Assembly: GCA_050018415.1 (NCBI GenBank)
Contig: JBEKAB010000015.1
Span: 28,299-92,298, forward strand
Direction of reading: 5' to 3'
DNA length: 64,000 nt
Origin: UBA1161 sp002311745
GTDB taxonomy: Bacteria > Planctomycetota > Phycisphaerae > Tepidisphaerales > Tepidisphaeraceae
How positions within the stretch are numbered: the first letter of the stretch is position 1; the number at the start of each line of letters is the position of its first letter. The notes below the pieces were generated by a model that was given only the letters and a program-made list of their open reading frames with translations, had not been told where the DNA came from and did no database searches. Shown piece after piece: positions 59,725-64,000 of the stretch. The position numbers and the translations under genes are program-made.

Positions 59725-60915
59725 ATGCCGACGGAGCGGCGGATGTATGACTGGCTGATTGTCGGAGCGGGGTTCAGCGGCGCGGTATTGGCCGAGCGCA
59801 TCGCCACGCAGTTGGATCAGCGCGTGCTCGTCATTGACCGCCGGCCGCATGCCGCGGGCAACGCCCATGATTTTTTGGATGCGGCCGGGGTCCTGGTGCA
59901 CGGCTATGGGCCGCACATTTTTCACACCAACGCGCAGCGCGTCTGGGATTACCTGTCGCGATTCACGGCCTGGCGTCCGTACGAGCACCGCGTGCGGGCC
60001 GCCGTCGAGGACAAGCAGATTCCCGTGCCGTTCAATCTGACCTCGCTGGCCATGCTGTTGCCGGCGGCTGCGGCCAAGCGTCTCGAGGACAAGCTCCGCC
60101 GGTGCTACGCGGAGGGTGCGCAGGTGCCGATGCTGAAAATGCTCGAGCATCGCGACGCGGAGCTGCGCCAACTCGCCCGGCACGTCTACGAGACGATTTT
60201 TCTGGGTTACACGATCAAGCAATGGGCCCTGCGTCCGGAAGAGCTGGCGCCGTCGGTGACCGGGCGGATTCCCATCCGCATCAACCGCGATGACCGGTAT
60301 TTTCTGGATCGGTTTCAGGCGATGCCGGCCGACGGGTACACGCGCTTGTTCCAGCGCCTGCTCAACCATCGCAACATCCGCGTGGAATTGGGCGTGGATT
60401 GGCGCGAGTTGCCCCGGTCGGTGCGGTACAAGCGAATGGCCTACACCGGCCCGATCGACGCCTTCTTCGACTATGCCTACGGCCCCCTGCCCTACCGCAG
60501 CGTCCGGCTGGAGTTCCAGACGCTGGAGCAAGAACGCGTGCAGGAGGTGGCGCAGATCAATTACCCCGACGGCCAGCCCTACACCCGGCAAACGGAATTC
60601 AAGCACATGACCGGCCAGCGCCTCGCGTGCACCAGCCTCAGCCGCGAGTTTCCGCAGCCGCACGTGCCGGGACAGACCGAGCCGTTTTATCCCATCCCGC
60701 GCCAGCAGAATCGCGCCATCTTCCAGAAGTATCGGCGCGAGGCGATGAAGCTGGGACGATCGGTCGTGTTCTGCGGGCGCTTGGCGGATTACCAGTATTA
60801 CAACATGGACCAGATCGTGGGCCGGGCCCTGGGGGTCTTTGAACAGGAGATTGCGGCCGATGAATCGCGTCTGCGCCATCTTGGTGAGCCGGAACCGAAA
60901 GTCGCTGCTGCGTGA
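59725..60915 (+). CDS. glf: UDP-galactopyranose mutase
   Basis: An FAD enzyme that makes UDP-galactofuranose from UDP-galactopyranose. The 396 residues match Glf. Signatures are the dinucleotide loop 'DWLIVGAGFSGAVLAERIA', 'VLVIDRRPHAAGNAHDF', 'YGPHIFHTN', 'TIKQWALRPEEL' and the C-terminal 'FCGRLADYQYYNMDQIVGRAL'. ATG 59725 has GGAGGG (59711-59716) upstream. The 3' end overlaps the next gene, a GT2, by 56 bp. It indicates galactofuranose in a surface glycan. Confidence 0.94.
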   Translation: MPTERRMYDWLIVGAGFSGAVLAERIATQLDQRVLVIDRRPHAAGNAHDFLDAAGVLVHGYGPHIFHTNAQRVWDYLSRFTAWRPYEHRVRAAVEDKQIPVPFNLTSLAMLLPAAAAKRLEDKLRRCYAEGAQVPMLKMLEHRDAELRQLARHVYETIFLGYTIKQWALRPEELAPSVTGRIPIRINRDDRYFLDRFQAMPADGYTRLFQRLLNHRNIRVELGVDWRELPRSVRYKRMAYTGPIDAFFDYAYGPLPYRSVRLEFQTLEQERVQEVAQINYPDGQPYTRQTEFKHMTGQRLACTSLSREFPQPHVPGQTEPFYPIPRQQNRAIFQKYRREAMKLGRSVVFCGRLADYQYYNMDQIVGRALGVFEQEIAADESRLRHLGEPEPKVAAA

Positions 60916-61780
60916 AACGCTTTTCGCCCTGGCGAACCAGACGCGTCCGCCGCAGGCGATCGTGGTGGTGGACAACGCCTCCACGGACGGCACGCCGTTG
61001 ATGCTGGCGCGGCAGTTCCCCCACGTCGCCGTGCTGGCCATGCCGCGGAACACCGGCAGCGCCGGCGGATATCACGTGGGCATCCGCTGGGCGTTGCAGC
61101 AGGGATTCGACTGGGTCTGGACGCTGGATGATGATTCGGTCCCGCAACCCGGGGCGCTGGCGGCCCTGCTGCATTGCCACGAGCGGTTCAGCCCTGACCG
61201 ACGGCCGTGCCTGCTGGCCAGCAAGGTGCTGTGGACGGATGGCTCGTTGCATCCGATGAACGTGCAGAAACCCAAGCTGTACGATGCCGACCTGCAATTC
61301 ACCGCGGCCGAGCAGGGGGCGATGTCCATCCGCTTCACGTCGTTCGTTTCGATGCTGGTGCATCGGCGGCTGATCGAGGCCCATGGCCTGCCCATCGCCG
61401 GGTATTTTCTGTGGAACGACGATGTGGAATTTTCAGCTCGGCTTTTGCGCCACGAGTTCGGCGTGATGGTGCCCGACAGCATCGTCGTGCACAAAACCCC
61501 GAGCAAACACGTCCCCGCCACCAGCATCGGCGGAAAATACTTTTACGAAGTCCGCAACAAACTGTGGATCATCCGCCACAGCAGCGCCTTTAGCCGCGGG
61601 GAAAAATGGTGGATGGCCAAGAGCCTGCTGAGGCGAACTTGGCGACATCTGCGCCAGTCGCGATTCTCCCGGCAAAGCGCCAGCGCGATCGCGCGCGGAT
61701 TGGCCGCGGGCCTCTGCTCGTCTCCGCAAACCGCGATCCCGCTGCCCACCGGCACGAAAACGCTTTCCCTGGCAGCGTAA
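60860..61780 (+). CDS. GT2 glycosyltransferase, probable galactofuranosyltransferase
   Basis: A 306-residue GT-A enzyme. N-terminal 'VCAILVSRNRKSLLRETLFALANQT' and 'IVVVDNASTDGT' form the nucleotide-binding fold. The metal-binding triad is 'WTLDDDSVPQPGALAAL' (DDD), with 'GYFLWNDDVEFSARLLRHEFGV' as the acceptor/catalytic segment. The ATG at 60860 lies inside the end of glf, with AGGAG (60845-60849) upstream. Overlap with the mutase suggests that it uses UDP-Galf, as GlfT proteins do, though rhamnosyl transfer is also possible. A C-terminal helical tail of ~60 residues follows. Confidence 0.82.
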   Translation: MNRVCAILVSRNRKSLLRETLFALANQTRPPQAIVVVDNASTDGTPLMLARQFPHVAVLAMPRNTGSAGGYHVGIRWALQQGFDWVWTLDDDSVPQPGALAALLHCHERFSPDRRPCLLASKVLWTDGSLHPMNVQKPKLYDADLQFTAAEQGAMSIRFTSFVSMLVHRRLIEAHGLPIAGYFLWNDDVEFSARLLRHEFGVMVPDSIVVHKTPSKHVPATSIGGKYFYEVRNKLWIIRHSSAFSRGEKWWMAKSLLRRTWRHLRQSRFSRQSASAIARGLAAGLCSSPQTAIPLPTGTKTLSLAA

Positions 61781-61785
61781 AGGCA

Positions 61786-61883
61786 ATGACGAAACCAGAA
61801 ACCAGAACCAAATCCGAAACCAGAATGGAGGTTTCGCCATTCGGGTTTCGGGTTTGATTCGTCATTCGGATTTCGCACTTTCG
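61786..61883. repeat. dispersed 'ACGAAACCAGAAACCAGAA' inverted repeat, copy A
   Basis: A ~100-bp element with imperfect inverse arms (ATGACGAAACCAGAAACC ... GATTCGTCATTCGGATTT). It begins just after the GT2 stop codon. Copies B and C at 63188 and 63597 have near-identical 5' halves. It contains no gene. Confidence 0.8.
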
Positions 61884-61931
61884 GATTTCCCCGTGTGCAT
61901 CTCGCTTCATTGGCGGCTAAAACATTGACCC

Positions 61932-63191
61932 GTGAAATTCCGCGGCATCTCACGCAACGTCATCGCCCTGGGCTGGGTCAGCTTCTTCACCGACCTGGCA
62001 TCGGAGGCTCTTTATCCGGTCATGCCCCTGTTTTTGGTCGGCACCCTGGGAGCGTCGCCGGCGATACTCGGCTTGGTCGACGGACTGGCCGAGGGGATCA
62101 GCAGCGGGCTGCGCTGGCTGGGCGGGGCATTGTCGGATCGGTTTGCACGGCGAAAGCCGTTTGTGTTCCTGGGCTACGGCATCTCGGCCATCAGCAAGCC
62201 GGTCATGGGCCTGGCGCAATTGGCGGTCGGTTGGCCGATGTTTCTGATCGGACGCACGGCCGACCGATTCGGCAAATCCCTCCGCACGGCCGCCCGCGAT
62301 GCCCTTATCGCCGATAGCACGGAAGCACAATTCCGCGGCAAAGCGTTCGGGCTGCACCGCGCCATGGACACCTGCGGCGCGATTTTGGGCCCGCTGATGA
62401 CCCTGCTCATCGTGGCCGCCCTGGCCGGGATCGGCCCAACCCTGCACGCACGATGGAACGGCGCCGGGACGGGAGCGATCGCGAAACTTCCGCTTGGCTG
62501 GCTGTTTTTGTTTGCCGTGGTTCCCGGCCTGATCAGTTCCGCGTTGGTCCTGATCAGCGTGCGGGAAATCCGGCCAACGGGAAAAACCGAAGGCGACGCA
62601 CCGGGGCGGCCCGGGCGGCCGGCGATTTTCCAGTCCTTCCCGCGCCCCTTTTGGCACCTGATCATCGCCAACGCCGTCTTCTCACTGGCCAACAGCAGCG
62701 ATTCGTTTCTGCTCCTGCGCAGCGGCGAGCTTGGGCTGGGCTTCGCCTCGGTGGTCCTGGTCTACGCGTTGTACAACGCGGTATACGCGGCCGCCGCCAC
62801 GCCGCTGGGAAATCTTTCGGACCGCATCGGCCGAAAGCCGATCCTCGCCTGCGGCTGGATCGTCTATGCGATCGTCTACGGGGGTTTGGCCCTGTGGCAC
62901 TCGGCCGCTGCCCCGTGGGTCCTGCTGGCAATCTATGGACTTTACCAAGCCCTATCCGAAGGAGTCTCCAAGGCGATGGTGAGCGACCTGGTTCCATCGC
63001 ACCAGCGAGCCGGGGCGATTGGGCTGTTCTACACGGTCAGCGGATTTGGGCAGTTGCTGGCCAGCCTGCTGGCCGGCGCGATCTGGAACGTCCGCCCCGG
63101 CGGCATGGTCACGGCCCTGGGCGTCGGCGCGGTTTTTGCCCTGCTCGGCGCCGCCGTGGCGAGCAGCATCCGAGTGACGAAGCCAGAATGA
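61932..63191 (+). CDS. MFS transporter
   Basis: A 419-residue, 12-helix major facilitator. Characteristic loops: 'GALSDRFARRKPFVFLGYGI' between helices 2 and 3 (GxxxDRxxRR), 'GRTADRFGKSLRTAARDALIADST' between 4 and 5, and 'GNLSDRIGRKPILACGWIVYAI' between 8 and 9. GTG 61932 has no obvious ribosome site. The last residues (IRVTKPE) and the stop are formed by the 5' end of repeat copy B, so the original C-terminus was probably replaced. The transported solute is unknown. Confidence 0.85.
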   Translation: MKFRGISRNVIALGWVSFFTDLASEALYPVMPLFLVGTLGASPAILGLVDGLAEGISSGLRWLGGALSDRFARRKPFVFLGYGISAISKPVMGLAQLAVGWPMFLIGRTADRFGKSLRTAARDALIADSTEAQFRGKAFGLHRAMDTCGAILGPLMTLLIVAALAGIGPTLHARWNGAGTGAIAKLPLGWLFLFAVVPGLISSALVLISVREIRPTGKTEGDAPGRPGRPAIFQSFPRPFWHLIIANAVFSLANSSDSFLLLRSGELGLGFASVVLVYALYNAVYAAAATPLGNLSDRIGRKPILACGWIVYAIVYGGLALWHSAAAPWVLLAIYGLYQALSEGVSKAMVSDLVPSHQRAGAIGLFYTVSGFGQLLASLLAGAIWNVRPGGMVTALGVGAVFALLGAAVASSIRVTKPE

Positions 63192-63300
63192 CGAAACCAG
63201 AAACCAGAATCAAATCCGAAACCAGAAGCCAGAATTCACGTTTTGTCATTCGTCATTCGGATTTGATTCGTCATTCGGATTTCGAGTTTCGGGTTTTGCC
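63188..63300. repeat. dispersed inverted repeat, copy B
   Basis: Same element as 61786-61883, starting at the MFS stop codon. The inner part has two inverse arms built on ATTCGTCATTCGGATTT. It lies within the first unit of the 409-bp duplication. Confidence 0.8.
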
Positions 63301-63479
63301 GTGCGTTCCAGTCGCCCGGCCGGCCGACACGTCAATAAATCATCTGCGGAGCGATAAACAACTCCCCGAAGAAAGCGACAGAGTGAGTGATGGCCGCTTT
63401 CCCCATTTCAAGAAAAACCTTCCTAATCCTATCCGTGCCGGAAACGCGGAAAACAGCTACGTCCCCTTTAGTCCGTCTT

Positions 63480-63600
63480 GGCCGGCGCGATCTGGAGCGT
63501 CCGCCCCGGCGGCATGGTCATGGCCCTGGGCGTCGGTGCGGTTTTCGCCGTGCTCGGGGCCGGCATGGTGAGCAGAATCCGAGTAACGAAGCCAGAATGA
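63480..63600 (+). pseudogene. duplicated C-terminal fragment of the MFS transporter
   Basis: About 40 codons read 'LAGAIWSVRPGGMVMALGVG...SRIRVTKPE' with several substitutions relative to the intact gene's end. There is no start or upstream coding sequence, so it is a non-functional by-product of the tandem duplication. Confidence 0.85.
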
Positions 63601-63710
63601 CGAAACCAGAAACCAGAATCAAATCCGAAACCAGAAGCCAGAATTCACGTTTTGTCATTCGTCATTCGGATTTGATTCGTCATTCGGATTTCGAGTTTCG
63701 CATTTTTGCT
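63597..63710. repeat. dispersed inverted repeat, copy C
   Basis: The third copy of the element, in the second unit of the tandem duplication. It differs from copy B by a few bases. Confidence 0.8.
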
Positions 63711-63874
63711 CTACGTTCCAGCCGCCCTGCTGGCCGAGACGTCAACAAATCATCTGCCCAGCGATAAACAACTCCCCGAAGAAAGCGACAGAGTGAGTGA
63801 TGGCCGCTTTCCCCTTTTGAAGAAAAACTTTCCTAATCCTATCCGTGCCGGAAACGCGGAAAACAGCGACGTCC

Positions 63875-64000
63875 GGCTCTGTCTCAATCCTGCCAAGTTC
63901 GGCGCATGTTAGGTAGCGCGTTCTCGTTTGGCTAGGTACAAACTGCAGGATGGAAACCTGTCGCTCGCCACGGAGGGTGATGCAGACCGCGTATCAGTTG
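63875..64000. other. window end, nothing recognised
   Basis: After the second duplication unit the last ~125 bp hold no frame of useful length, RNA gene or repeat that I can support. Most of 63192-64000 is repeat DNA without genes. Confidence 0.6.

Larger units (their letters stand above)
63071..63874. repeat. 409-bp tandem duplication of the transporter 3' end and downstream repeat
   Basis: 63071-63465 and 63480-63874 are near-identical, with an offset of 409 bp at the start and 410 near the end. Copy 1 holds the last 40 codons of the MFS gene and the repeat. Copy 2 has scattered substitutions, so it is not an assembly artefact of exact identity. Confidence 0.9.

Noticed and set aside
63071..63874. 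A possible CRISPR array
   Set aside because: There are only two long near-identical units with duplicated gene sequence, not short regular repeats with unique spacers. No cas genes are present.
1..64000. tRNA or rRNA genes
   Set aside because: I looked through the gaps between genes and saw no sequence with cloverleaf arms, TTCGA-type T-loop plus CCA end, or rRNA-like blocks.

Overview
The window looks like a chromosomal segment of a planctomycete, most probably of the Phycisphaerae lineage. The evidence is high-GC DNA, a near-absence of long operons, and two surface or secreted proteins that carry the N-terminal 'LE(A/P)LE-x-R-x-LLS' signature typical of that group. Genes for a Gram-negative-type envelope are also present: lipid A synthesis (LpxA), an LptD-like outer-membrane protein, and the peptidoglycan enzymes MurC, MurB and Ddl. 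The assignment comes from gene content and motifs only; there is no rRNA or other marker to confirm it.

Layout. 0-5 kb: a DUF2442 gene, groEL, a beta-propeller secreted protein and ychF. 5-9.6 kb: two tandem paralogous glycosyltransferases, a degenerate ammonium-transporter-like protein and lpxA. 9.6-21 kb: housekeeping genes (apt, aroC, folC, rimO, infA, a DnaJ-family gene), another glycosyltransferase and a sensor-kinase/response-regulator pair. 21-27.5 kb: a small membrane protein containing an exact tandem palindromic repeat, an orphan MoxR/Mg-chelatase-like ATPase, a GNAT acetyltransferase, a 5'-truncated RAYT-type transposase remnant, the coupled phospholipid genes psd-pssA and a Tat-exported protein of unknown function.

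27.5-33.5 kb is the most accessory-looking region. A 1569-residue SF1 helicase with a zinc ribbon and a C-terminal Vsr/DUF559-like nuclease sits beside a HigA antitoxin whose HigB toxin survives only as a C-terminal stub. Base composition there is visibly less GC-rich than in the flanks. 33.5-39 kb: DoxX, a large S53 (sedolisin) peptidase with near-identical Ig-like repeats, and two membrane proteins. 39-49 kb: ddl, murB, murC, a GbsR/MarR-type regulator, lptD, sppA and an unknown gene. 49-54 kb: two secreted proteins (one a GH28 polygalacturonase-like enzyme), pgi and a MutT-type Nudix hydrolase.

54-57.8 kb: a pyrimidine operon (pyrK, an ABM-domain gene, pyrD) preceded by a textbook sigma-70 promoter, a structured leader and an intrinsic terminator, which together look like an attenuator. 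A XylR/AraC-type regulator and a methyltransferase-like gene follow by stop/start overlap. 58.7-61.8 kb: surface-glycan genes (GT90, UDP-galactopyranose mutase, GT2). 61.9-64 kb: an MFS transporter whose 3' end and downstream repeat are tandemly duplicated with a 409-bp period.

The best candidates for new biology are the helicase-nuclease locus, the pyrK leader RNA, and the Amt-family protein that has lost both twin histidines. None is demonstrated here.
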